From CAZMMV01 sp964637035 (GTDB lineage Bacteria > Bacillota > Clostridia > Tissierellales > Tissierellaceae): a DNA stretch of 23,510 nucleotides. A program made the position numbers and the translations under genes. The stretch lies in contig CAZWTU010000019.1 of the NCBI GenBank assembly GCA_964637035.1, positions 1 through 23,510 on the forward strand, written 5' to 3'. Below, piece by piece: positions 14,507-22,374 of the stretch (its first letter is position 1; every line of letters starts with the position of its first letter). The notes beneath the pieces were generated by a model. That model made no database searches, was not told the origin of the DNA, and saw only the letters and a program-made list of their open reading frames with translations.

Positions 14507-16483
14507 TTACCTAGGAACAATTCTCCAATCATCAAATAAGTTTCCTTTAATATTTATATAATCATCTAATCCAACTGATAACATTCCAGCCGGTGTCCAT
14601 AAATCTATTGCTTCAGAATAGGTTGTATATTTTTCGTTATCTGGAAACCAGAGTGGTGTAAAATGAGATCTTTGATTATAATGTGAGTACTTGTTTTTTC
14701 TTAACTGAAACTTTGCATTTATAGATTCAGAAATCTTTTCTGAAAGCCTACAGTAAGTACTATAATTAAACTCTGGAAAATAATTTATTATATTTTGTAC
14801 TCCTGTAATATCAGAACTTGAAGAATTATAAAACACATTTGTAGAAACATCAATATTTAATCCATAACCAGATTTCATTTCCCACCTATTAAAGTTATTT
14901 ATTGCTGTAGGAACTTTTTCATCTGGCTTTATCTTATATGTTGTAGATAAAGAAGCACTATATTGGTCCCAGAAATATTCCCAATCTCCTTCATCTATCC
15001 ACTCACCATAATCAACCCATTCTTTTCTGTATTCATTCCACTCCCAATCTTCATGCCATACCCAATCTGCTTTCCAAAATGCAGACCATTCTCCCCATGT
15101 TGCTGTAGTATTGTTAGCTTTTTGTGGAAGTTTGGATATTTTAAATCCATTGGGCTTTTCTATTGGTTTTTGTGTTTTAGGATTCTTGGCTACTGGATCA
15201 GGTGGTATTTTTTCATTCAAGTCTACAATAACTTTATGTTTACTACTTCCACCTATAAAGTAAGCATTTGAATTTCCTGAAATATCCGCACTTATTGTAA
15301 CTGACTTAGGTTTTGCTGGTGTATGCCACTTGGACCATACAAGTTGACTTCCATCCTCTGGAAGAACTATTTCTGTTGTTGAAATCTTTCTACCATCAAG
15401 ATAAATTGAAACTATTGCTGGATTATCAGGGGTGATCCTTTCACTAGTTCCCACAGTAAAAGAAGTGATTACATCTGTATCAACCCTATAATCCCCTATA
15501 TTTAGCATTCTAGGTACACCAGTACCATCATCTTCATCTCCTGGTGGAATAATTATTTCTTTAGTATCTTTTCCATTGGGTCTTAAAAACCTCATTCCCC
15601 AACCACCACCATTTAAGATTCTTTCGTTATCCCATTTAGCCTTGTTTTTAGTTGGTGAATATGCTGTATAACCAAACCAATCCTTTTCTAACACTACTGA
15701 ATTGGGTAAGTTTGCATGTGTCATTCCTGCTATATATTGGGCTTCATTACCACTATAAAAGAAGTCAAATAATCCATCCCTCTGTGCTATTGCATATTCA
15801 GTAGCTGTAAAAGCTAACTTTGTTTTACCATCTTTTAAATGGGCTATAGCTATGGGTTCATATATGATCACCCAGGGGACTTTATTTAGATATTTATCTC
15901 CTTCCTTAATTGGTAGTATGTCTTTCGGATCCTGTTTCCCTTTTTCACCATCAATAGTGAAATCTAGGTTTGAAACTAAACTTTCCACTGATATTCCTTT
16001 TTGTTGGGCTATGGCATTTAGTATGGCTTTCAATGTCTTTGTATCTCCAAAATAGTTTTTTACTTGTTGTAAATTTCCTCCATGAGTTATTGGTATAGGA
16101 GGTGGATTATCAGTTATTATACTTACAGCATTAGCATATGCATATCTCACACCTGATCCCCTAAGATAATTAACTTTATTGTCTTTTGCAAATATGGTTC
16201 CATTGGGAATAGAAAAACTTGATGGTTTTATAAACACTGGCTCTCCTATATTTATATAATTATTGTTAAATGATGAATCAGTCTCCGCCGTATCTTTATT
16301 CCCTGCAAATATTGAAACTTTATACATCCATTCTCCACTTCTATAGAATCCTTTATCTTTTACAGCACCACCTGTATTTCCATCTCCACTGCCAGCATTA
16401 TCCTCTGCTAATGTTAGCCCCGATAAAGCAATAATAAAGATAACTATAAGAGTTAAAGCTGTTAAATTTTTATATTTATTCAT
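14507..16483 (-). CDS. Large secreted Trp-rich protein of the transfer region
   Basis: I choose ATG 16483 behind AGAGGGGG, giving 658 residues; the longer frame to 16546 has no ribosome binding site. A signal peptide (about 1-27, ending LTLAED) is followed by a long extracellular protein without transmembrane helices. Segments include WMYKVSIFAGNKD near the mature start, IIYEPIAIAHLKDGKTKLAF in the middle and a beta-rich Ig-like stretch (IVSIYLDGRKISTTEIVLPE). A region at about 463-505 has 11 Trp in 43 residues with repeating acidic and aromatic residues. I recall similarly placed proteins in clostridial elements under the label Athe_2463, but this is uncertain. It may be an adhesin or surface part of the mating apparatus. 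Confidence 0.6.
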   Translation of the reverse strand: MNKYKNLTALTLIVIFIIALSGLTLAEDNAGSGDGNTGGAVKDKGFYRSGEWMYKVSIFAGNKDTAETDSSFNNNYINIGEPVFIKPSSFSIPNGTIFAKDNKVNYLRGSGVRYAYANAVSIITDNPPPIPITHGGNLQQVKNYFGDTKTLKAILNAIAQQKGISVESLVSNLDFTIDGEKGKQDPKDILPIKEGDKYLNKVPWVIIYEPIAIAHLKDGKTKLAFTATEYAIAQRDGLFDFFYSGNEAQYIAGMTHANLPNSVVLEKDWFGYTAYSPTKNKAKWDNERILNGGGWGMRFLRPNGKDTKEIIIPPGDEDDGTGVPRMLNIGDYRVDTDVITSFTVGTSERITPDNPAIVSIYLDGRKISTTEIVLPEDGSQLVWSKWHTPAKPKSVTISADISGNSNAYFIGGSSKHKVIVDLNEKIPPDPVAKNPKTQKPIEKPNGFKISKLPQKANNTTATWGEWSAFWKADWVWHEDWEWNEYRKEWVDYGEWIDEGDWEYFWDQYSASLSTTYKIKPDEKVPTAINNFNRWEMKSGYGLNIDVSTNVFYNSSSSDITGVQNIINYFPEFNYSTYCRLSEKISESINAKFQLRKNKYSHYNQRSHFTPLWFPDNEKYTTYSEAIDLWTPAGMLSVGLDDYINIKGNLFDDWRIVPR

Positions 16484-16507
16484 AGTGAACCCCCTCTTTA
16501 ATTGCAA

Positions 16508-16537
16508 TAAAAAAGAGCACTTAATTTGAATAAGAGC
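16508..16537 (-). terminator. Weak intrinsic terminator or attenuator
   Basis: On the minus strand GCTCTTA and TAAGTGC pair with one mismatch around a 7-nt loop and are followed by TCTTTTTT. It lies about 25 nt before the start of the large secreted protein gene and after the anchored acidic protein gene. Confidence 0.5.
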
Positions 16538-16573
16538 CCCTACCATTAAAGCGATTTAGTTATATACTTTCCT

Positions 16574-17191
16574 TTAAAATTTATCCCCCTCTCCCATATT
16601 CTCACCTTCTGGCAATAAATCTGATCCTTTTACTTCATTTGGTGTTCCGTTTGGATTTCCTTCTATTTGTAGTGAATTGCCTTTTAAATCTCTTACTACT
16701 CCATCTTCCCCAGTTCCACCTTTTACTTCTTGCTTTGGTTCTTCTTTGGTTGTTGGTGCCTTATCTTTATCTTTAGTTTCTTCCACTAGGGGTTTTGGTT
16801 GTTCTATGGGTTTAGCTTCTGTTATTGGTTTTTCCATTTCTTCTGGTAGTTTATTTTTAACCTGTTTTGTAATTGGATTTATATTAGTATTTTTATCATC
16901 TTTAGTATTATTTTCAATAGTTTCCTTATATTCATCAATTTCAATTTCTAATTCCTTGTCAGCACTTTCATTACCTAGTTCTCTACTTTCTGGATAATCT
17001 TTATTTTCATTCACTTTGATTGCTGGTATATTTGCCTTGTTTTCTTTTTCAACATCCATATCTTTCTCTAGTTCTTTATTAGACAGAGTTGAATTTTTAT
17101 CAGATATATTTAAGAATACTATTCCTAAGACTAATATTAAGGATACTACAAGGCCTATTAATATAAATATACTTCTATTTTTATTAGCCAT
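16574..17191 (-). CDS. Single-pass, acidic Lys/Pro-rich extracellular protein
   Basis: This 205-residue protein starts at ATG 17191 behind GGGGAGG. A short basic head and one helix (about 7-27) anchor a highly charged, low-complexity outer region. The region is rich in Glu, Lys and Asn, then Pro (about 110-160: KPITEAKPIEQPKPLVEETK). The C-terminal block GTGEDGVVRDLKGNSLQIEG looks more ordered. I recall a DUF6550 family of similar layout in clostridial mobile elements, but cannot confirm membership. It lies between the fic gene and the large secreted protein. It may be a stalk or spacer across the cell wall for the mating apparatus. Confidence 0.55.
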   Translation of the reverse strand: MANKNRSIFILIGLVVSLILVLGIVFLNISDKNSTLSNKELEKDMDVEKENKANIPAIKVNENKDYPESRELGNESADKELEIEIDEYKETIENNTKDDKNTNINPITKQVKNKLPEEMEKPITEAKPIEQPKPLVEETKDKDKAPTTKEEPKQEVKGGTGEDGVVRDLKGNSLQIEGNPNGTPNEVKGSDLLPEGENMGEGDKF

Positions 17192-17222
17192 TTTTTTTAC
17201 CTCCCCATATAATATTAAATTT

Positions 17223-17250
17223 AAGGAGCCTAAAAATTTCTGGGCTCCTT
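17223..17250 (-). terminator. 8-bp hairpin between fic and the anchored acidic protein gene
   Basis: AAGGAGCC (17223-17230) and GGCTCCTT (17243-17250) form a perfect GC-rich stem with a 12-nt loop. On the minus strand it is followed by AAATTTAAT, a poor T-run. It may end fic transcription partially. Confidence 0.5.
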
Positions 17251-17268
17251 GTTGTCATTTATACTGTT

Positions 17269-18009
17269 TTATAATATGGTCTCTATTAAATTTGTGTATA
17301 TATCAAGTTGTTCTTCCTCTAAGTTAATAACTAGTTCCATAAATGCTTCTAAATTCTTACTTGCTCCATACTCATTTAGTGCCTCATAATATTCTAATTT
17401 GTTTTCAGATTTTATATTAATTGGTAGATATCCATTCTCCATAAGAATATAGTTCATTATCATCCTGGAAGTCCTTCCATTTCCATCTGCGAATGGGTGT
17501 ATTGCTACAAATTCAGCATGGATCCAAGCTGCTTTTTCTACTGGATTAAATACTCTAGTTTCTAAGTCATGATAAAATGCATTTAGCCTATCATGCATTT
17601 CTGTTCTAGAAGGTGGCTTATGGCTAGCACCTGTTATGCTTACATCTATATACCTGTATATTCCACCAGGCATTATATTGTCCATTAAAATTTCATGTAT
17701 ATCTTTTATAAGATCACTATCTAATCCTTGTTCTTTTTTTATATTTTCCTTTATATATTTAAAAGCTCTATTATGATTTTCCACTTCATAAATTTCTCTT
17801 AAAGGCTTTCCTCCAACAGAAATTCTGTCTTCAATTATTAATTTATTCTCGATTAAGGATAATGTATTTCCTTCAATTTTAGTTGATTCATGAGTATATC
17901 TAATGGCAAAGTCCAAATCATATTTTTCTAAGATTTGCCTATCTAATTTAATTTTATGTTTATCATAGTAATTCTTTTTATCTTCAAGTCTTTTAAGTTT
18001 ATCTTTCAT
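17269..18009 (-). CDS. fic: Fic-domain AMP-transferase, class II
   Basis: This 246-residue protein starts at ATG 18009 behind AGGGAGG. The catalytic loop HPFADGNGRTSR (about 171-182) matches HPFxxGNGRxxR fully, including His171. Near the N-terminus, ESTKIEGN (about 41-48) gives the inhibitory motif (S/T)xxxEG with Glu46. A Fic protein with this motif in front of the core is class II and self-inhibited, so it needs no separate antitoxin. Fic proteins transfer AMP or related groups onto Ser, Thr or Tyr of target proteins. The gene lies between the relaxase and the mating genes, with its own possible promoter (TATAAT at 18046-18041). The target is unknown. Confidence 0.9.
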   Translation of the reverse strand: MKDKLKRLEDKKNYYDKHKIKLDRQILEKYDLDFAIRYTHESTKIEGNTLSLIENKLIIEDRISVGGKPLREIYEVENHNRAFKYIKENIKKEQGLDSDLIKDIHEILMDNIMPGGIYRYIDVSITGASHKPPSRTEMHDRLNAFYHDLETRVFNPVEKAAWIHAEFVAIHPFADGNGRTSRMIMNYILMENGYLPINIKSENKLEYYEALNEYGASKNLEAFMELVINLEEEQLDIYTNLIETIL

Positions 18010-18040
18010 AGTAACATTCCTCCCTAATCCCTTACTTTAC

Positions 18041-18046
18041 ATTATA
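18041..18046 (-). promoter_or_regulatory. Possible -10 element for fic
   Basis: The sequence TATAAT on the minus strand lies 32 bp before the fic start. The matching -35 position reads TGTCTT, a weak fit. A separate fic promoter is possible. Confidence 0.3.
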
Positions 18047-18100
18047 ATATACTTTAATCAGGAAAGACATAGCAGTTTGTTTTTTTATTCTTTCAACTAA

Positions 18101-19186
18101 TCATATTTCTCTATCCCAATCCAGTCCATGCCCTTTGCCTTCTTCTATCATCTTGTCTTTTAGTGCCTGACCTTCTAAATATGTTAATGGATAATCTTTA
18201 TCTCCTTCATGGGGATTATCTGATAACAGTCTTATAGTTTCTAGTATAATATTAACTTTATTTTCTTGTTCCTTCTTAACTATAGATCCTTCATGTTTCT
18301 TTAAAATCTGTTTATTTAGTTCAAATTTCTTTATTAAAGCTTCCTTAGTGAAGTTTTTAGGTGGATGTAATTTATCATTGTTGCACTTCCTACCATTTGG
18401 AAGAGTGAATGTTATATTCTTTCTCTCATCTGTCCACCTAACTCCATATCCCAAGTTATTCATATTCCTTATAAATTCTTCTTTATTCTTAGAACCCTTT
18501 ATGCATTCATTTATAGTTAACCACAGTTCATATTTCCATGACCGACCTTCTTTTTTAGCCCTATATTCCCCTGAAGATTTGCTATTAGAATTTTCTTTCT
18601 TGATTTCTACAAAACTATATTTTAATCCATATTCTTTACAAAGTTCATTTGAATAATTTTTTAATTCTTCTAACTCTTTTTTGGACTGTCTCCACTTTGT
18701 TCCGGTTTCTATATTTACTGTATTCAAAACAAAGTGAGTATGAATATGTTTCTTATCCACATGGGTAGCTGCTATAATTTGAAAATCTTTAAATTTATGA
18801 TTTTCTATCAATTTTAAGGATATTTCATGTGCTAATAGAGGATCTATATTTTCTTTATCTGAATATGAATGAGTAAAATGTATAAACTGTCTTCCTTCTT
18901 CTTTATTGAACATCTTTTTAGTAATAATCATTTCATCAAAAGCTGATTCAGGATTACAATTTATTCCGGTTATTAAGTTTAATTCAGTTTTTCCATCTTT
19001 AGTAATATAGTTAATAGCTCTATTCCCTTTATCCTTTTCTATCAACTGATCTATAAATACACTTTCTATATCATTGTCCTTAAGGTTGAAGGTTTCTGTT
19101 TTATTTTCATCTACAATATAATCTATTGCTCTTGTTAGTCCTCCCTTTTTTTCGTTTCTCCCATTAATAAATTTAAGGATCGCCAT
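18101..19186 (-). CDS. MOB-P type relaxase (MobA/VirD2 family)
   Basis: This 361-residue protein starts at ATG 19186 behind AAGGTGA and overlaps the end of mobC by 52 nt. The N-terminal Tyr23 in LTRAIDYIVD fits motif I, the nicking tyrosine. HFTHSYSD (about 103-110) resembles motif II. THVDKKHIHTHFVLN (about 141-155) is motif III with the metal-binding His triad (142, 147, 149/151). The relaxase nicks oriT and stays bound to the transferred strand. The C-terminal half has WKYELWLTINECIKGSKNKE and a long charged helical tail. MobC is encoded directly upstream, the usual arrangement for this family. Confidence 0.9.
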   Translation of the reverse strand: MAILKFINGRNEKKGGLTRAIDYIVDENKTETFNLKDNDIESVFIDQLIEKDKGNRAINYITKDGKTELNLITGINCNPESAFDEMIITKKMFNKEEGRQFIHFTHSYSDKENIDPLLAHEISLKLIENHKFKDFQIIAATHVDKKHIHTHFVLNTVNIETGTKWRQSKKELEELKNYSNELCKEYGLKYSFVEIKKENSNSKSSGEYRAKKEGRSWKYELWLTINECIKGSKNKEEFIRNMNNLGYGVRWTDERKNITFTLPNGRKCNNDKLHPPKNFTKEALIKKFELNKQILKKHEGSIVKKEQENKVNIILETIRLLSDNPHEGDKDYPLTYLEGQALKDKMIEEGKGHGLDWDREI

Positions 19187-19461
19187 ATTTCATTCACCTT
19201 CTCTTTTGTTTCGTATATATTAGGACAAGTTATTTTCCCTTGATAGCAAAGAATAGTTAGTTGATTTAAATTTATACCTATTGCCCTTAAATCTTTAGTG
19301 AATATTTTCAGATCCTCTATAACTACAATTTCTTTATTTAAAGATGCATACCTAACATATTCACTTATCATCATGTTTGCTTTCTTTGAATTTGATTCTA
19401 TTGTTTTTAACTCCTTAGAATTAATCCTAAATGTTATTCTCTCATTTTTATTCCCAATAAT
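19135..19461 (-). CDS. mobC: MobC-like relaxosome protein with probable ATT start
   Basis: AAGGAGG (19473-19467) is followed in frame only by ATT 19461 or ATT 19458. No ATG, GTG or TTG is near it in this frame. The upstream in-frame TTG 19497 lies inside a hairpin and has no ribosome binding site. From ATT 19461 the product is about 108 residues and begins with a ribbon-helix-helix-like strand, GNKNERITFRINSKELKTIE. It continues with MMISEYVRYASLNK and a helical part, DLRAIGINLNQLTILCYQGK, the typical MobC phrase (IGxNLNQL). MobC helps the relaxase melt and nick oriT. The gene overlaps the relaxase gene. Confidence 0.8.
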   Translation of the reverse strand: MIGNKNERITFRINSKELKTIESNSKKANMMISEYVRYASLNKEIVVIEDLKIFTKDLRAIGINLNQLTILCYQGKITCPNIYETKEKVNEIWRSLNLLMGETKKRED

Positions 19462-19485
19462 AACAACCTCCTTGAGAAAAGTGAA

Positions 19486-19517
19486 AGGACTAGGCAAATA
19501 AATCTTAGCCTAGTCCT
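19486..19517 (-). terminator. 10-bp perfect hairpin in front of mobC
   Basis: AGGACTAGGC (19486-19495) and GCCTAGTCCT (19508-19517) pair perfectly with a 12-nt loop, then TTCACTTTTC follows on the minus strand. It ends 12 nt before the mobC ribosome binding site. It could be a weak terminator or attenuator, or part of oriT, as it adjoins the mob genes. Confidence 0.55.
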
Positions 19518-19522
19518 GAATC

Positions 19523-19717
19523 TTACATTGCTTCATGATTTTCAATAATTATTATAAGACTTTCTATTTGTTCCTTTGTTTCTTCACTTATATCTAATCC
19601 TTTATAGTCTTTAAATAAATTATCTATATTTTTATCTTCCAAGTAGTTTTTTATAAGATCCTCATCTACTTTACTACTATTTAATAATTTTAGAAGTAAT
19701 TCTTTTATATTATTCAT
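19523..19717 (-). CDS. Small acidic helical protein, unknown
   Basis: This 64-residue protein starts at ATG 19717 behind AAAGGAGAG. It is Leu-, Ile-, Glu- and Lys-rich and probably all helical: NIKELLLKLLNSSKVDEDL at the front and ETKEQIESLIIIIENHEAM at the end. No known motif is visible. It lies between the RadC-like gene and mobC, with a possible promoter just upstream. A small DNA-transfer accessory role is possible but has no direct support. Confidence 0.55.
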   Translation of the reverse strand: MNNIKELLLKLLNSSKVDEDLIKNYLEDKNIDNLFKDYKGLDISEETKEQIESLIIIIENHEAM

Positions 19718-19779
19718 AACATCACTCTCCTTTGCAAAATATATTCCTATTAACTATCTCTTCCAAAATTCCAACTTTC

Positions 19780-19808
19780 ATTATAATATTATTTTTTCTA
19801 GATTTCCA
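19780..19808 (-). promoter_or_regulatory. Possible promoter for the mob genes
   Basis: TATAAT (19785-19780) with TGGAAA (19808-19803) at a 17-bp spacing. The -10 is perfect and the -35 is weak. It overlaps the end of the RadC-like gene and would serve the 64-residue gene, mobC and the relaxase. Confidence 0.35.
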
Positions 19809-21192
19809 TTTCATATTCATCATTCTCTAATTCTTGATTATAATCCTTATCTATTCCTATATTTATCTTTTTATAATCAGCAGAACCTACTACTGTATAT
19901 GCCATGGTTCCTTCCTCTTTTAAAGAAGTATAATCTGAACCATCTAGTACTAGATAGTCTATTATCTTTAATTGAAGTGGTCCTAATATATTAAATGCCT
20001 TTTGAGATATTTTAACCCCTAAATCCCTAGCTTTATAATCATCTGTGCTATTAGTATGTACTAAACTTATACTAGCAGCATCATATGCTAAGGTCTTAGA
20101 TAAAATATCTCTTGGGTTTAATATTATCTTACCTTCCATCTCATCGCTTATCTTTTCTATCCCTACCAATCCTAGTTTTGTATTAAATAGCATTAAATAA
20201 ACTTCTTCTTTATTATTATCTTTTATCCTTTCTTTAAACAATCTTGCCATTTGTTCAGGGCCACTTATTCTTTTTTCAGATTCAGATATATTGGTTAAAG
20301 ATTTATAATTTTGTAAGAAATCATTTACCACCTTCAATTTTTCTAGTTGTCTTTTATCTAATTCTAAATCATTTATTTCTTCAATTGGATCTTCAACTAA
20401 TTTTAGTATACTACTATTATACAAAGAATTTCTATCTTTTGTAATATCATTCATATAATTATTAATTTTAGTTGGATCAATATTAATAAGATCTGATAGT
20501 GAATCAATAAAAATTTCTAAATGATTTTTATAATATTCTTTACCTGGTGTATAATTTTCTCCAAGTGGATTATCTATAAATTTAGCATCTATGCTATGAT
20601 TTATTTGTCCAGTATCCCTAAGTGAAGTCACATCATCTCCTACGATTACATGATCTATTACTTTAACTCCTAAAGGAGTTATTATATTTATTAAGTTATT
20701 GGTTAGAGCTATATCTTCATTGCTAGGTTCTGTACTTCCACTTGGGTGGTTATGACAGAATATTACACCTTTACACTTAGTTTCTATTATTTCCTTTACT
20801 ATTTCTCTAGGAAATACTATAGCTGCAGACAAGGTACCTTCAGATATCTTTTTAATATCTATCAATTGATTATTCCGATCTAAGAAAGCACACATAAATA
20901 CTTCTTTATCCTTCTTATTTCCTATCAAATGCTTGAAATATTCCCCTACATTCTTTGAATCTGTAAAACTAATTTCTTCCCTATGTGAAAAGTCTTTTGT
21001 GATGCTGTAGTTGACGAGAAACTCATTAAGCAAATTAATCTTCTCCAATTGAAGTTTTGTAGGGTCTATTGTTTTAGGTCTCTTCAATAGATTTAATATT
21101 TCATTGCTTTGAGAATAGTTTTCAATCTTATCCTCTTTAATTCCTGTCACCTTAGAAATTGCCCTAATTAATCGTTCTTCCTTTTTGCTCAA
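19798..21192 (-). CDS. Double RadC (JAB/MPN)-domain protein
   Basis: I choose TTG 21192 because GGAG (21205-21202) touches the alternative ATG 21201 but stands 9 nt before the TTG. The product is about 464 residues. The first RadC-like domain (about 70-205) has the complete JAMM metal motif HNHPSGSTEPSNED (His147, His149, Ser157, Asp160). A second copy (about 290-430) repeats the fold: VYLMLFNTKLGLVGIEKIS, then an LVHTNSTDD loop, then IIDYLVLDGSDYTSL. It has lost the HxH and PSG residues. RadC-like proteins are common in plasmids and integrative elements, with no firm biochemical role. A structured leader precedes the gene. Confidence 0.8.
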   Translation of the reverse strand: MSKKEERLIRAISKVTGIKEDKIENYSQSNEILNLLKRPKTIDPTKLQLEKINLLNEFLVNYSITKDFSHREEISFTDSKNVGEYFKHLIGNKKDKEVFMCAFLDRNNQLIDIKKISEGTLSAAIVFPREIVKEIIETKCKGVIFCHNHPSGSTEPSNEDIALTNNLINIITPLGVKVIDHVIVGDDVTSLRDTGQINHSIDAKFIDNPLGENYTPGKEYYKNHLEIFIDSLSDLINIDPTKINNYMNDITKDRNSLYNSSILKLVEDPIEEINDLELDKRQLEKLKVVNDFLQNYKSLTNISESEKRISGPEQMARLFKERIKDNNKEEVYLMLFNTKLGLVGIEKISDEMEGKIILNPRDILSKTLAYDAASISLVHTNSTDDYKARDLGVKISQKAFNILGPLQLKIIDYLVLDGSDYTSLKEEGTMAYTVVGSADYKKINIGIDKDYNQELENDEYEMEI

Positions 21193-21201
21193 TACAACCA
21201 T

Positions 21202-21368
21202 CTCCTTTCTTTTTAGAGGGTACGGGATACTTCCCGTGTATTTATGAAATATGGGATAAAATCCCGAATTTCAACTCTTTGGAGGAGAAGTCCGACAAAG
21301 GGGAAACTTGCCCTTTATAATACTTCTCTGCAGGTAAAACCAGGATATTGAAAAATAAAAAAGAAGAG
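21202..21368 (-). ncRNA. Structured leader between the Toprim and RadC-like genes
   Basis: On the minus strand a nested stem has an outer arm GAGAAGT/ACTTCTC and an inner arm AAAGGG/CCCTTT (within about 21330-21284). Two GGGA-type hairpins follow: GGGAT-TTT-ATCCC (21265-21253) and ACGGGA-AGTA-TCCCGT (21237-21222). The two share CGGGA and TATCCC as direct repeats, so the arms could also pair with each other. This could be a regulatory RNA, an operator array or an origin of transfer. I could not assign a known RNA family. Confidence 0.4.
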
Positions 21369-22358
21369 TCATAATTCCAAGTCGAATTCGTCCTCTTCCA
21401 TGTATGTGTCTGTTATGTTTTTTTCTAGAATCAATAGATTATTTACCATATTATTAAGATCTTCATTGTAATCTTTTCTGATTGGATATTCTTCTAAAAT
21501 ATTATATTCAAGGTTATACACTTTTTTAATTCTATTAGTCGCTTCAATTCCAACTTTATCATTGTTAAGACAAAGAGTAATATCATGAATATTTGTATTA
21601 TCTATTAAATATCTTTTTAATGCCTTATCTGATACTCCACCTAAAGAAATCATATGACTAGTAAAACTATTAGAGTTAGATAGCTTTAAAATACTTAAAT
21701 AGCTTATAGCCTCAATTGGTGACTCAAATACATATAATTTGTTATCGATTCCTTTTATTGAAAATGAATAATCTTTGTCTGAATTCTTCACCTCCCCCTT
21801 AAAGATCATACTAGTATTTGTACCTCTTATATTTGCATATCTAGGAATTTCATCCCTATCATAGCCTACAAATATACAATTTTTATTTTTATCTTCATAA
21901 AGCTTTTCCTCCTTGATTAATTGGTAAACTATATTTTTATCTATCTTTCTAGTTTTAATTAAATAGGCTAAAATATGTTTATAGCTGTTGTTTTTTTCTG
22001 GTAAGATAAATTCTTTTTTCTCTTCATCATTATCCTGGTCTTTCCCCTGTTTATTTTTATTTATATCTCCTGAAAGGATTTCAGATTTGTTTCCAAGTAA
22101 TTCTTTTAATGCTTCTACCCATGTTCTATTTCCAAGGAACATATCGAATTGAATTGGCCCACCCCCTTTATTATGAGAAAAGCAATTCCATTTATTAGAT
22201 ATAGGATTTATATAAAGCCCACCAAATCCTTTAATATGGTAAGAGTCTCTTCCTACCTTTTCTATTTCTAAGCCTTTACTAATTGAATAATCCATAAGAT
22301 TAATATTATTAGCCAGCTCTATCTCCTCATCTGTAAACCTAAGTTTTCTATTTTCCAT
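21369..22358 (-). CDS. Toprim/DUF3991-type primase-like protein
   Basis: This 329-residue protein starts at ATG 22358 behind AAGGTGA. The front (about 12-75) reads LMDYSISKGLEIEKVGRD and KWNCFSHNKGGGPIQF, the layout of CHC2/DUF3991 primase zinc domains. Only one Cys and one nearby His remain, so zinc binding is doubtful. The C-terminal part (about 195-285) is Toprim-like: LYVFESPIEAISYLSI with Glu at about 212, and TLCLNNDKVGIEATNRI with Asp at about 267. Proteins of this type sit in clostridial mobile elements. They may prime or process the single strand after transfer. The middle linker (about 92-120) is low-complexity and charged. Confidence 0.75.
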   Translation of the reverse strand: MENRKLRFTDEEIELANNINLMDYSISKGLEIEKVGRDSYHIKGFGGLYINPISNKWNCFSHNKGGGPIQFDMFLGNRTWVEALKELLGNKSEILSGDINKNKQGKDQDNDEEKKEFILPEKNNSYKHILAYLIKTRKIDKNIVYQLIKEEKLYEDKNKNCIFVGYDRDEIPRYANIRGTNTSMIFKGEVKNSDKDYSFSIKGIDNKLYVFESPIEAISYLSILKLSNSNSFTSHMISLGGVSDKALKRYLIDNTNIHDITLCLNNDKVGIEATNRIKKVYNLEYNILEEYPIRKDYNEDLNNMVNNLLILEKNITDTYMEEDEFDLEL

Positions 22359-22374
22359 TTTATATCACCTTGTC

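Noticed and set aside
16484..16546. Longer N-terminus for the large secreted protein
   Set aside because: It has no ribosome binding site there and would place a second stretch before the signal peptide. ATG 16483 has AGAGGGGG upstream and gives a clean signal peptide.
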